Shown here: piece by piece, positions 16,078 through 24,886 of the stretch
Layout of the letters: each line of letters begins with the position of its first letter
Numbering within the stretch: position 1 is the stretch's first letter
Assembly (NCBI GenBank): GCA_037445875.1
Contig: JBBIJR010000001.1
Coordinates: 1 to 64,000, forward strand
Length of the DNA: 64,000 nt
From: JBBIJR01 sp037445875
GTDB lineage: Bacteria; CLD3; SB21
Reading direction: 5' to 3'
Program-made: the position numbers and the translations under genes
Notes under the pieces: model-generated
Told to the model about the DNA's origin: nothing
Seen by the model: the letters and a program-made list of their open reading frames with translations, nothing else
Database searches by the model: none

Positions 16078-16947
16078 TCAAGTGTTGGTTTGGGTCAGGA
16101 ACTGATAGATCGCCGAAAAATCCCTGTCGGCAAAGCCGCGGCCGCGCGCGAGTCCGTAGACCTGCTTCGCCGCGCCGAGCAACAGCAGCGGCACGACGTT
16201 CTCGTACGCCGCCTCGTCGGCCAGCTGCAGGTCCTTGTGCATCCACTGCAGGGGAAATTCGGGTTCGTAGTCTCCCCGTTCGATCTTGCCGCGTTTGAGC
16301 CCGAGGAACGGCGCCGTCACGGGGAGGTTGAGCAGCGTATCGAGCAATGTTTTCTGTGAAAGGCCGAGCGCCTGGCCCAGCACGAGCCCTTCGGCGAAGG
16401 CCAGCATCGACGAGGCGAGCATCGAATTGACCACGAGTTTCATGGACGCTCCGCAACCGTGGCCGCCGACGTGCACAATCGCACGGCCCATTGCTTCGAA
16501 CAGCGGCCGGCACGTTTCGACGTCTTCCGCTTCGCCTCCCACGAGAAAGACCAACTGTCCGTTCTCCGCAGGAATCTTCGAGCCGGCCACGGGGGCATCG
16601 AGGAACCTAATACCTTTGCCGCGGCAAAGGCCGGCCATCCGGTGCGACAGCGCCGGGCTCACGGTGGAGCAGTCCACCCAGATCGCGTCCGGCCGCAGGG
16701 CGTTCACGAAGCCGCTTTCCCCCAGCGCCTTCACTTCGACCACCTCCGGCGTAGAGAGCATGGTGAACAGCACGTCGCATTCTGCCGCGGCATCGGCCAC
16801 GCTGGGCGCCCAGTCCGCGCCTGCATCGAGCAAGGCCCGGGCCTTGTCGAGCGTGCGATTGTGAACGATCAGATCAAATCCCTTTTTCTGTAGATTGGCC
16901 GCCATGCGGCTTCCCATGATGCCAAGACCGATGAATCCGATTTTCAT
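16078..16947 (-). CDS. NAD(P)-dependent beta-hydroxyacid dehydrogenase (3-hydroxyisobutyrate dehydrogenase/GLYR family)
   Basis: A 289-residue enzyme with the N-terminal Rossmann motif GLGIMG (residues 7-12) and cofactor loop HNRTLDK. The family signature DAPVAGSKIPAENGQL is present, as is catalytic K170 in GASMKLVVN with N174. It oxidises or reduces a 3-hydroxyacid; the R in HNRT after the second strand suggests NADP(H) use. Substrates in the family include 3-hydroxyisobutyrate, tartronate semialdehyde, glyoxylate and succinic semialdehyde; it cannot be assigned further. It is upstream of and almost contiguous with the propeller kinase, so the two are probably cotranscribed, an unusual pairing. 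Confidence 0.9.
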   Translation of the reverse strand: MKIGFIGLGIMGSRMAANLQKKGFDLIVHNRTLDKARALLDAGADWAPSVADAAAECDVLFTMLSTPEVVEVKALGESGFVNALRPDAIWVDCSTVSPALSHRMAGLCRGKGIRFLDAPVAGSKIPAENGQLVFLVGGEAEDVETCRPLFEAMGRAIVHVGGHGCGASMKLVVNSMLASSMLAFAEGLVLGQALGLSQKTLLDTLLNLPVTAPFLGLKRGKIERGDYEPEFPLQWMHKDLQLADEAAYENVVPLLLLGAAKQVYGLARGRGFADRDFSAIYQFLTQTNT

Positions 16948-17311
16948 GTGTACCTCGTGTGTTGGAATGTCCGGCCGTGGGCCAGCGCTGCAAGGTGATC
17001 GTCAACCGGTGATCCGGAGTGTACCTCACAATATCAAAATCGCCCGCGTCTTTCAAGGACGAAAACGGGTTTCTATTGTTGGTCATGGGCCATGCACGCT
17101 CAACCCCTCTACTGGCTCAGTATTCGGAATTCGTCGGGCCACCTGCTCGATGCGGCTCTCACTCTGCGTTTATCGACTGACCGTAAGTTGAAGCTTGTTT
17201 TACCGATCCAGGAAATGTACACTCTGTATGTACGCTGTGTGTGTGCCGTCGGGCAGGTTTCATAGTCGAAACGCTTCTCTTTTCGTTAACCTATTCCCTG
17301 AAAGGAGCGAT
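16948..17311. other. 364-bp intergenic region between divergent genes
   Basis: It holds the promoters of the dehydrogenase-kinase pair (minus) and the lipoprotein gene (plus). No gene, repeat or clear operator was seen. The lipoprotein's ribosome site (AAAGGAGCG) is at its right edge. Confidence 0.5.
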
Positions 17312-18307
17312 ATGAGAAAACTGGTTGGGACACTTTTTCTTGCAGCAGTCCTGTTGGGCTGCGCAGAATCGGAAAACAAGCCTTTCCATTCTCTGATTTT
17401 CGTATCAAATGTCGATTCCGACGATATCTCCGTAATCGACGCCGTGACGATGGAAGTCACCACCCTCAATGCAACCGCCTTGTCTTTTGGCCTGAACGAA
17501 CCCAGAAATCTTGCTGCGGACGGCAGCGGCGCGGTTGTCTACATTCCGGGACGCTTTTCGAATAATATTGTCGTTCTGGATGCCTCTGCACCCGCTTTGG
17601 AGCAGGAGATTGCCGGTACCGATTTCGACGAGCCCTATGCGGTCGCGTTTTCTGCCACCGAAGCATGGGTGGTCAACAAAAAGGGCGGCGGGAGCTCCGT
17701 TGGCTCCGTGACGGTCATCAACATATCGTCTCGTGAGGTTGTTACGACGATCGATGATTCTTCGTTTTCCTCTCCGGAAGGTATTGCCATCGCCAACGGA
17801 AAGGCCTATGTGGCCAACCGTGGCAACGGCGCCGTCTCCATCGTGAGCATCTCGACCCGCTCCGTCCTTGACACCCTGATGCCGGGAGGAGAACCCCGCT
17901 ACGCCGTCGCTACATCTGGCGGGGAATTCGTTTTCATTTCCAACTCTTCAGGAACCATCACAAAGATCAGAACCTCCGACGATGCCGTGGTCGGAACCGT
18001 AGGTGTGTACGGCAGTCGCAATCTGGCTCTGTCGCCTGACGGAAGCAAGCTGTACGCCGGAACGCAAAGTAATTCGATCGCCATTGTCAACACCGGCACA
18101 TCCGATATAACCACGCTCACCGTACCCGGTGCGTTTTCCATTTACGGTGTCGCCATAGCCCGATCGGGTGACAGAGGATTTGCGACGGACGAGTCGAGAG
18201 ACGTTGTGTATGTTTTCGATGCCGCGATGGATACCCTACTGACCGCAGCGGGCAATCCCATAGAGCTTTCCGTCGGAAGTACACCGAGAGCGCTCGCAGC
18301 CAACTGA
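17312..18307 (+). CDS. lipoprotein with a YncE-like beta-propeller
   Basis: A 331-residue protein. The lipoprotein signal has LLGC as the lipobox (MRKLVGTLFLAAVLLGCAES). The mature part is built of about seven repeats with the pattern ISVIDxxxxEVxxT, VVYIPGRFSNNIVVLD, GKAYVANRGNGAVSIVS and KLYAGTQSNSIAIVNT, typical of YncE/surface-layer YVTN propellers. These bind partners rather than catalyse. The start was chosen at 17312 because AAAGGAGCGAT precedes it and the signal peptide begins there; the in-frame extension upstream lacks one. It stands alone between intergenic regions. Confidence 0.9.
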   Translation: MRKLVGTLFLAAVLLGCAESENKPFHSLIFVSNVDSDDISVIDAVTMEVTTLNATALSFGLNEPRNLAADGSGAVVYIPGRFSNNIVVLDASAPALEQEIAGTDFDEPYAVAFSATEAWVVNKKGGGSSVGSVTVINISSREVVTTIDDSSFSSPEGIAIANGKAYVANRGNGAVSIVSISTRSVLDTLMPGGEPRYAVATSGGEFVFISNSSGTITKIRTSDDAVVGTVGVYGSRNLALSPDGSKLYAGTQSNSIAIVNTGTSDITTLTVPGAFSIYGVAIARSGDRGFATDESRDVVYVFDAAMDTLLTAAGNPIELSVGSTPRALAAN

Positions 18308-18369
18308 TCAGGCCGCCGGTCCGTCCGAAGGTCGCGACCCATCCACAAACGGAGGAGCGTTACCCGTCT

Positions 18370-18401
18370 CCCCTCTTTGCCGTATCATCGGCAAGGAGGG
18401 G
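18370..18401 (+). terminator. strong hairpin after the YncE-like lipoprotein gene
   Basis: A 13-bp stem (CCCCTCTTTGCCG with CGGCAAGGAGGGG, one G-U pair) with loop TATCAT lies 63 bp after the stop. No T-run follows, so it may act as an mRNA 3'-end stabiliser rather than an intrinsic terminator. Confidence 0.45.
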
Positions 18402-18726
18402 TACGGGGCACTTGACGCCTAAGTGATCGTATAGCCTCCGCACGAAGCAAGGGCTCGTCCCTTATGGACTTCAGAGCCTCTTGCCCGACCTGCAACAAAT
18501 AACCACCGGCACCCCTCTTGACTGAACAGTCCCGTGGGAACGAGATGCTGTGGACAAACACCATGGAAAGTGGATGACCGTCTCGTAGGACGGAGGGACG
18601 AAATAGGTTTTGGAACGGTTCGCCGGTCACCGCAGCAGGAAAACACCAACCGTCGAACCGGCCAAACGTCGGATGGCAGTTGATCTCCGTTCAGGTGGGA
18701 AGGGTATTGCCGTAGTGCGGGAACGC
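18402..18726. other. 325-bp region without a recognised gene
   Basis: It lies between the hairpin and the 3' end of the CDF transporter remnant. Only short open frames without domains or ribosome sites are present; nothing is recognised. Confidence 0.4.
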
Positions 18727-19673
18727 CTACAACGTCTTCACATGCACTTCGTCGTGGCCTTCGATAGGCTCGAGATGGGTAAGGATTTCGACTTCTTCGG
18801 GAAAGGTTTGCTGGATGCGCTTTTCGATGCCGGTGGCCTGTTCGTGCGCCTGGGCGATCGAGATGCCGGCGGGGAACAACAGGTGCACTTCGATATTGAG
18901 TTTCGTCCCCGCGTTGCGGTGGCGCAGATCGTGATAGCGTATGCCGAGCCGCCCGGCCTCTTCTTCCAGCAGCGCCACGAGCCGCTCGTGCACGCCGGGG
19001 TCGGCCTCGTCCATGAGTCCGCCGACCGACCGCCGCATGAGCTTCCCTCCGGACCAGAGGATGTTCAATGCGACGAGGATCGCGACGATCGGATCGAACT
19101 CCCGCCGGCCCGTGGCCATTACGAGCGCCAATCCGACGATTACTCCGAGGCTCGTCCAGCTGTCCGTCAGGACGTGCTTTCCGTTGGCTTCGAGGATGAG
19201 GAACGGTACTTCCTGCCCTTGTGCACGAGATACCATCCGAGCACGGCGTTGACGACGGTGGCCAGCGCGACCCAGAGGGTCCCTTCGTCGATGCGCTCGA
19301 TCTTCAGCCCTGCGATCCATTTCATCACCGCTTCGTAGAGGATAAAGAGCGCGGCAATTACGATCATCGCGCCTTCGAAGCCCGCAGAGAAGAAACTGAT
19401 CCGGTCGTGGCCGAATTGATGTCCCTGGTCGGGCGGCTGCGCGCTGAGCCAGAGGCTGTACGCCGCAAACGAGACGGCCAGCACATGGACGACCGACTCC
19501 GCCGCATCGGACAGAATGGCCGCGGAGCCCGTGATGAGATACGCATAGACCTTGGAGGCGAACATGAAAAAACCCACCCACAACGACCATCGCATCGCGG
19601 TGCGCGTATCGCGTAACGCGCGCTCATCGCGTTCGGGCGAGTCCAGCAAACGGTGGGGGTTAGCGGGAGACAT
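18727..19673 (-). pseudogene. cation diffusion facilitator (CDF) metal transporter, frameshifted
   Basis: The N-terminal part (19673 to about 19200) reads MSPANPHRLL... with TM helices WSLWVGFFMFASKVYAYLITGS, AAILSDAAESVVHV (the D-x3-D-type metal site is partly visible in SDAAES), and HQFGHDRISFFSAGFEG. The C-terminal part (about 19220 to 18727) continues in another frame with ANGKHVLTDSWTSLGVIVGL and a cytoplasmic dimerisation domain. A one-base loss (or two-base gain) near 19185-19225, around the codons for VHKGRK, splits an otherwise complete efflux transporter for Zn/Fe/Mn-type cations. It may be a real mutation or an assembly error. It follows gltX by 17 bp. Confidence 0.85.
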
Positions 19674-19690
19674 GAAAGGTGACCCGGAGA

Positions 19691-21139
19691 CTATGCGCTC
19701 ACTCGCGCGATGGCCGTCCGCAGCCGCCGCACGACGGCTTCACGCCCCAGAACCTCGAGCATCTCGAAGAGGCCCGGGCCGAGCGTAACGCCGGACACCG
19801 CCAGCCGAACGGGATGAATCAGATCGCTGGCCTTGATCGAAAGCGCCTCGGCGCAATCACGGAACACGGCCTCGAGCGCGTCGTGGGTAAACGACGGGAC
19901 TTTATCCAATTCATCGGTCAAACGAACGAGATGGGACTTCGTCTCGGGTTTCCATCGCTTTCGGACGCCGTCGGGATCATACGAGTCGGGATCTTGGAAG
20001 AAGTAACCGGAGAACGTTACGATCTCGCCGACGAAGTTGATCCGCTCCTTCATCAAGGCAATGACCCGGAGAACGTACTCCCGCGGAAACGAAGAGAGAC
20101 CCGATCGCTCGAGTTCCCCGGACAGCAGTTCGTAGATTTCATCGTCCGTCTTGCGGCGGATGTGCATCGTATTGAGCCAGTTCAGCTTCTCGAGATTGAA
20201 TACGGCGCCGGCCTTGTGGATCCGGTCGATCGAAAACTCGCGGATGAGCTCCTCCATCGTGAAAATTTCGCGCTCGTCGCCCGGGTTCCAACCGAGCAGC
20301 GCGATGAAATTCACCAGCGCTTCGCGCAGATATCCTTTCGGAGGATAGGCGCGGGCCTCGACGTCACCCTGACGCTTGCTCATCTTGCTGCGGTCCGGGT
20401 TGAGCAGCAGAGGGAGGTGGGCGAACTGCGGGACTTCCCAGCCGAAGTACCGGTACAGCAGCACATGCTTGGGCGTGCTGGACACCCATTCCTCGCCGCG
20501 GATGACGTGGGAGATTTGCATGTAGTGATCGTCGACGACGTTGGCGAGATGATACGTGGGATAGCCGTCCGACTTGAGCAGCACCTGGTCGTCGATGTTG
20601 AAACTGGAGAACGCGACCTCGCCTCGGATGAGATCGCTGAAACCCACCGTGGCATCGTCGGGCACTCTCATTCGGACCGTGTGCGGCTCCCCCGCTTCGA
20701 GTTTCTTCCGCGCCTCCTCGGCAGACAACCTCAGGCACGTCCGGTCGTACTTCGGCGGCAGTTTGGATTTCTCCTGGAACTTCCTCATCTGGTCGAGCCG
20801 TTCGGCCGTGCAGAAGCACCGGTATGCCTTGCCCTCCTCGAGCAGGCGATCCACGTGCTGCCGGTACAGGTCCAGCCGCTCCGACTGGTAGTACGGCCCG
20901 AACGGCCCTCCGACGACCGGCCCTTCGTCGACTTCGATGCCCGCCCAGTTCAACATGTGCATGAAATCCTCGACGGCGCCCTCGACGTATCGCGAGCGGT
21001 CTGTGTCCTCGACGCGAAGGACGAACTTACCGTCGTGATGGCGGGCAAACAGGTAATTATAGAGGGCTGTTCTCAAACCGCCGATGTGCAAAAAGCCTGT
21101 GGGGCTGGGTGCGTATCGCACGCGGACTTCCGTCGACAT
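19691..21139 (-). CDS. gltX: glutamyl-tRNA synthetase
   Basis: A 482-residue class I aminoacyl-tRNA synthetase attaching glutamate to tRNA-Glu. The HIGH-type motif is at residues 11-21 (PSPTGFLHIGG), followed by the conserved LRTALYNYLFAR and VEDTDRSR. The KMSKR loop is near residue 250 (SKMSKRQGD). The C-terminal anticodon-binding helical domain is complete. Length is normal. It lies 24 bp after coaBC in the rpoZ-coaBC-gltX operon. No second gltX is seen, so whether it is discriminating cannot be judged. Confidence 0.98.
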   Translation of the reverse strand: MSTEVRVRYAPSPTGFLHIGGLRTALYNYLFARHHDGKFVLRVEDTDRSRYVEGAVEDFMHMLNWAGIEVDEGPVVGGPFGPYYQSERLDLYRQHVDRLLEEGKAYRCFCTAERLDQMRKFQEKSKLPPKYDRTCLRLSAEEARKKLEAGEPHTVRMRVPDDATVGFSDLIRGEVAFSSFNIDDQVLLKSDGYPTYHLANVVDDHYMQISHVIRGEEWVSSTPKHVLLYRYFGWEVPQFAHLPLLLNPDRSKMSKRQGDVEARAYPPKGYLREALVNFIALLGWNPGDEREIFTMEELIREFSIDRIHKAGAVFNLEKLNWLNTMHIRRKTDDEIYELLSGELERSGLSSFPREYVLRVIALMKERINFVGEIVTFSGYFFQDPDSYDPDGVRKRWKPETKSHLVRLTDELDKVPSFTHDALEAVFRDCAEALSIKASDLIHPVRLAVSGVTLGPGLFEMLEVLGREAVVRRLRTAIARVSA

Positions 21140-21163
21140 GCCTGCTCCGTGGGTGCTCTGTGG

Positions 21164-22393
21164 TTAGGTTAGTTTCTGGCGGATGCGCTCAAGGAGAACA
21201 CGGGCAACGGCCTCCTTGCTCACCAGCGGGAGCCGTTCGGCTCCTTGTCCGTCGATGAGCGTGACCGCATTGGTGTCCGTTTCGAAACCTGCGCCCGGCT
21301 CGCGCGGATTATTGGCCACGACAAGGTCGAGGTGTTTGTCCTTCAGCTTTGCCGTGGCACGCTCGACGAGGTCTTCCGTCTCCAGTGCAAAACCGACCAG
21401 GACCCTGCGGCCTTTCTTGCTGCCCAACCGCGCCAGGATATCCGTCGTCGGGACGAGTTCCAGCTGCGGGGCCGCGTTCGCCTTCTTGATCTTCTGCGCT
21501 TCCGTGCGGGCCGGTTTGAAATCGGCCACGGCGGCGGCCATGACGACCGCATCGCACGCTTCCGCCAATTCCGCCACCCGCGCAGCCATATCGTCGGCCG
21601 AAGTGACGGTAACGAACTTCACGTCCGGCGGCGGGGTCAGATGCGACGGGCCGCTTACGAGTACGACCTCGGCTCCGCGCAGGACCGCCTCACGCGCGAT
21701 CGCGTAGCCCATTCTGCCCGAGGAGAGGTTCGTCAACACTCGCACGGGATCCATGAACTCACGTGTCGGACCAGCGGTCACAAGTATCTTCCTTCCGCGG
21801 AACGCGTCGTCTCCAAGGAGCACCTTTTCCGTCTCCCAGTAGATGCGCTCCAGGTCGGCCAGACGGCCGATGCCCTCGTATCCCTCAGCGAGGAAACCGA
21901 ATTCGGGCTCGACGAACCTTACGCCATGCGTTCGCAGTTTCTGCACATTCTCCTGCACGATCGGATTCGTCCACATCCCGTCGTTCATGGCCGGCGCCAA
22001 TACCGTCGGCTTGCGGCAGGCCAGTGCGATCGTGGACAGCACGTCGTCCGCGATGCCGTGCGCCATCTTACCGATGATGTTCGCGGTGGCCGGTGCGATC
22101 AGCATCACGTCGGGCCATTGGGCCAGACGGATGTGCACGGTGCCCGTTGGCTCTGAAAAAGGATCGTAGGGGGGAAAAAGTTCGGTGGTGACGTTGTGGT
22201 TCGAAAGTGTCTCGACGGTCAGCGGGGTGACGAATTCACACGCTGTGCGGGTCATGACGGCACGCACCTCGGCGCCGCCCTTCACGAAGTGCCTGATGGC
22301 CTCACACGTTTTGTAAGCGCTGATCCCGCCGGAAATCCCGAGAAGAATTTTCTTTCCCCGGTAGCGTGCGCCGTCGTCGACCGATGGGTCCAT
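21164..22393 (-). CDS. coaBC: bifunctional phosphopantothenoylcysteine decarboxylase / phosphopantothenate-cysteine ligase
   Basis: A 409-residue fusion for two steps of coenzyme A synthesis. The N-terminal CoaC flavoprotein domain (residues about 15-190) has GISGGISAYKT, the histidine site TVHIRLAQ, and the PAMNDGMW substrate clamp. The C-terminal CoaB domain (about 200-405) has ILVTAGPTREFMDPVR, NLSSGRMGYAIA, AAAVADFKP, and VANNP. The order is as in other bacteria. It follows rpoZ by 18 bp, a pairing seen widely in bacteria. Confidence 0.97.
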   Translation of the reverse strand: MDPSVDDGARYRGKKILLGISGGISAYKTCEAIRHFVKGGAEVRAVMTRTACEFVTPLTVETLSNHNVTTELFPPYDPFSEPTGTVHIRLAQWPDVMLIAPATANIIGKMAHGIADDVLSTIALACRKPTVLAPAMNDGMWTNPIVQENVQKLRTHGVRFVEPEFGFLAEGYEGIGRLADLERIYWETEKVLLGDDAFRGRKILVTAGPTREFMDPVRVLTNLSSGRMGYAIAREAVLRGAEVVLVSGPSHLTPPPDVKFVTVTSADDMAARVAELAEACDAVVMAAAVADFKPARTEAQKIKKANAAPQLELVPTTDILARLGSKKGRRVLVGFALETEDLVERATAKLKDKHLDLVVANNPREPGAGFETDTNAVTLIDGQGAERLPLVSKEAVARVLLERIRQKLT

Positions 22394-22411
22394 AGGGCAC
22401 TCGCCACTCCC

Positions 22412-22696
22412 TTACTCGTCTTCCTGCTCGATGTATTCGTATTCGATGGAGTTGGCTACGAGTTCGTTCAGCGCCTGCACTACGGGCTTAGGCAGTTTGT
22501 CGAGATCGACCAGGTCTTCCCGGTTTATTTCCGTTTCCTCCGTCTCGTTGACTTCCGTTCCTTCCGTCAACGTACGAACCTGAACCATCTGGTCATCGTT
22601 GATCTGCCTTGCGCGCTTGGCTGCTATGATGACAGCCTCGTACACATTCTGCACCTTACCTTCGATACGGTCGAAGGGAAAAGCTTTGACCGGCAT
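22412..22696 (-). CDS. rpoZ: RNA polymerase omega subunit
   Basis: A 94-residue protein starting MPVKAFPFDRI. The omega/Rpb6 core is clear: NVYEAVIIAAKRARQIND. It then has an acidic middle and a C-terminal helix LPKPVVQALNELV. Omega helps assemble and stabilise the beta-prime subunit of RNA polymerase. The start was chosen at the ATG preceded by AAGGAGTAAG; an in-frame extension upstream is not omega-like. It heads the operon rpoZ-coaBC-gltX. The longer acidic segment TLTEGTEVNETEETEI is typical of the Bacteroidota/Chlorobiota form. Confidence 0.93.
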   Translation of the reverse strand: MPVKAFPFDRIEGKVQNVYEAVIIAAKRARQINDDQMVQVRTLTEGTEVNETEETEINREDLVDLDKLPKPVVQALNELVANSIEYEYIEQEDE

Positions 22697-23350
22697 GCAC
22701 TTACTCCTTCTTGCTGTGAGGATTCTTCGCAAAGCCAACCCGAGTGTTAGGTCCCAACCCGGCACCCAATTCGGGCTGCAAATATATGATATTTAATGCC
22801 GCTAAGCAATACCTAAAAACAACCCAATAAGCATTTGCGCAGTCTGGAGTTTATTCTATATAAAACAATTATTTGCGATAGATTTCAGTCACTGCGAGAC
22901 AGCTTGGACTTATGTGCTTTATTGTTAATTACTTAGCTGCGGGAGCGCGCGGTTTACGATGCGGTATTTTCGGTGCGATCGCAAAAACCCTACGCAAGCA
23001 AGCAATGATTTAACAATAGTATACAACGTCAATTCCTCTCATGTGGATAAAAAAACTTGACAATCATAGACCCTTTCTTAAATTAACGATTGTGTGGAGT
23101 TGAGAGAGGATTCTGTGAATAACTTGTGGAATGTTAATAAGATGTTTCGTAATTGGTCTCGCCTGTTAATAATCCCGAAACACTGAATGGTGCAGATTTC
23201 TTCACGCGATATTCACAAGTTATTGTTTAGTAATCAATTACGCTTCTCTCGGTTCCTTTCCAGTCTTCCACTACATATCCTCCTGGGTATAGCTGTTCTT
23301 TAATTTTCAATCATCACTGAAATGTGAATAAGTGTCTTGAAGAGGGGAGC
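22697..23350. other. AT-rich oriC-like region upstream of dnaA with DnaA boxes
   Basis: This 654-bp stretch has no gene and is visibly AT-rich against its GC-rich surroundings. DnaA boxes on the minus strand: a perfect TGTGGATAA at 23042-23050 (complement of TTATCCACA), and TGTGAATAA (complement of TTATTCACA) at 23114-23122 and 23323-23331. A one-mismatch plus-strand box ATATTCACA lies at 23209-23217. A candidate -35 TTGACA is at 23057-23062, next to the perfect box, which would fit autoregulated dnaA transcription. AT-rich segments at 22780-22870 and 22980-23060 could be the unwinding element. Adjacency to dnaA and box clustering support an origin. Confidence 0.75.
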
Positions 23351-24826
23351 ATGGTCGAATACTCGTTGGCGCAGAATTACTCTGCAAGCTTAGGTCAACA
23401 CCATGGGGATGGGAGTTCGGAAGGGGTTCTTCAGATGGCAGAAGACGCTGCAACGCCCAAGATGGTCTGGGCGCAGTGTTGTGACATCATCAAAAGCCAG
23501 ATCCCCAGTCCTTCGTACCGGACCTGGATCAATCCGATCGTACCGCTGAAGATTGAGGATCAGAAACTGGTCGTGGCCATACCCAACCAGTTCTTCATCG
23601 AATGGCTGGAGGGACGTTACAGTCATCTGATCCAGTCGGCGCTGACGCTTGTGGTAGGTAACCACTTCGGCATCAGGTACGTCGTCAAGGAACATGACAC
23701 CGCTCAGGCCGGTAACGGCCAGGACACCGGCGAGGCGCTGGCGTCCGTTCCGGTCGTTCCCATCCGCGTACTCGAATCCAGGGACGACCCGTTCGAGTCC
23801 AACCTCAACCCGCGGTACACCTTCGACAACTATATCGAGGGCAACGGCAACAAGTTTGCCCGCGCCGCGGCGCTCGCGGTGTCGGAAAAACCCGGAAAGA
23901 CGTCGTTCAATCCGCTGGTCATCTACGGAGGGGCCGGGCTCGGAAAGACCCACCTCATCCAGGGCATCGGCAACTACGTCAAGGCGAACTACCCGGACAA
24001 ACGCATTGCGTACGTCACGAGCGAGAGTTTTACCAACGACTTCGTGACCGCCATCCGCAACGACAAGGTCCAGGAGTTCAGCCGCCTGTACCGCAATTTC
24101 GATCTCCTGATGGTGGATGACATTCAGTTCTTTGCCGACAAAGGCAAAACGCAGGAAGAGTTCTTCCACACCTTCAACACGCTTCACCAGATGGGCAAAC
24201 AGATCGTACTCACGTCGGACCGCCCGCCGAAGGAACTCAAACACGTGGAGGAACGCCTCATTTCGCGATTCCAGTGGGGTCTCGTCACCGACATTCAGCC
24301 GCCGGATCTCGAGACGCGCATCGCCATCCTCCAAAAGCGCAGCGAGGAGGACGGCGTCTACCTGCCGCCCGATGTGTGCGAATTCGTGGCCATGAACATC
24401 ACGTCCAATATCCGCGAACTGGAGGGTTCGCTGATCAAGTTGCTGGCGTACGCTTCCATCGCCAACACCGAACTGAGCCTCGACCTGGCCAAGTCGGTCC
24501 TCAAGGACACGATCGCGGTCAAGAAGAAGAACCTGTCCATCGAGATGGTGCAGAAGACCGTGGCGGACTACTACGGAATTGCGGAAGATCTGCTCAGGGC
24601 CAAGACGCGCAAGAAAGAGGTCGCCGAGGCGCGCCAGATCTGCATGTTCCTAATCAAGGAAGTGCTGGGATGCTCTCTAAAGACCATCGGTCTTCATTTC
24701 GGCGGGCGCGACCACTCGACGGTCATCCACGCCTGCCGGCTCGTCGAAGAATGGGCGGCGGAAAATCCCAAAGTGCGTGACGATCTCGAAACGATCAAGC
24801 GCAAGATCGAGCTGGCCGGATTTTGA
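23351..24826 (+). CDS. dnaA: chromosomal replication initiator DnaA
   Basis: A 491-residue AAA+ initiator. Domain I (about residues 30-110) has WAQCCDIIKSQIPSPSYRTWINPI. A linker follows, then the AAA+ domain with Walker A GGAGLGKTH (about 193-201), Walker B LLMVDDIQFF (about 252-261) and sensor regions. The C-terminal helix-turn-helix ends in the DnaA-box-binding signature GGRDHSTVIHAC (about 450-461). It opens the origin and recruits the replicative helicase. The start MVEYSL was chosen because GAGGGGAGC precedes it; the GTG nine codons upstream lies inside a DnaA box. The N-terminal extension before domain I, about 30 residues, is longer than usual. Confidence 0.98.
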   Translation: MVEYSLAQNYSASLGQHHGDGSSEGVLQMAEDAATPKMVWAQCCDIIKSQIPSPSYRTWINPIVPLKIEDQKLVVAIPNQFFIEWLEGRYSHLIQSALTLVVGNHFGIRYVVKEHDTAQAGNGQDTGEALASVPVVPIRVLESRDDPFESNLNPRYTFDNYIEGNGNKFARAAALAVSEKPGKTSFNPLVIYGGAGLGKTHLIQGIGNYVKANYPDKRIAYVTSESFTNDFVTAIRNDKVQEFSRLYRNFDLLMVDDIQFFADKGKTQEEFFHTFNTLHQMGKQIVLTSDRPPKELKHVEERLISRFQWGLVTDIQPPDLETRIAILQKRSEEDGVYLPPDVCEFVAMNITSNIRELEGSLIKLLAYASIANTELSLDLAKSVLKDTIAVKKKNLSIEMVQKTVADYYGIAEDLLRAKTRKKEVAEARQICMFLIKEVLGCSLKTIGLHFGGRDHSTVIHACRLVEEWAAENPKVRDDLETIKRKIELAGF

Positions 24827-24855
24827 AGGATCCTTTCACCTGATCCCACCAAAGA

Positions 24856-24886
24856 AGGGGCCTGTTCGTCAGGTCCCCTTTTTTTT
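24856..24886 (+). terminator. intrinsic terminator after dnaA
   Basis: Stem AGGGGCCTG with CAGG-T-CCCCT (one bulged T), loop TTCGT, followed by eight T residues (24879-24886). It lies 30 bp past the dnaA stop and overlaps the last codons of the converging kinase gene, whose Lys-rich C-terminus is encoded by the complement of the T-run. Confidence 0.85.

Noticed and set aside
14149..16359. 736-codon open frame on the plus strand
   Set aside because: It is antisense to the propeller kinase, whose domain motifs are unmistakable; GC-rich codon bias leaves the complementary strand open. No domain is visible in it.
19679..21172. 497-codon open frame on the plus strand
   Set aside because: It is antisense to gltX, a clear housekeeping gene.
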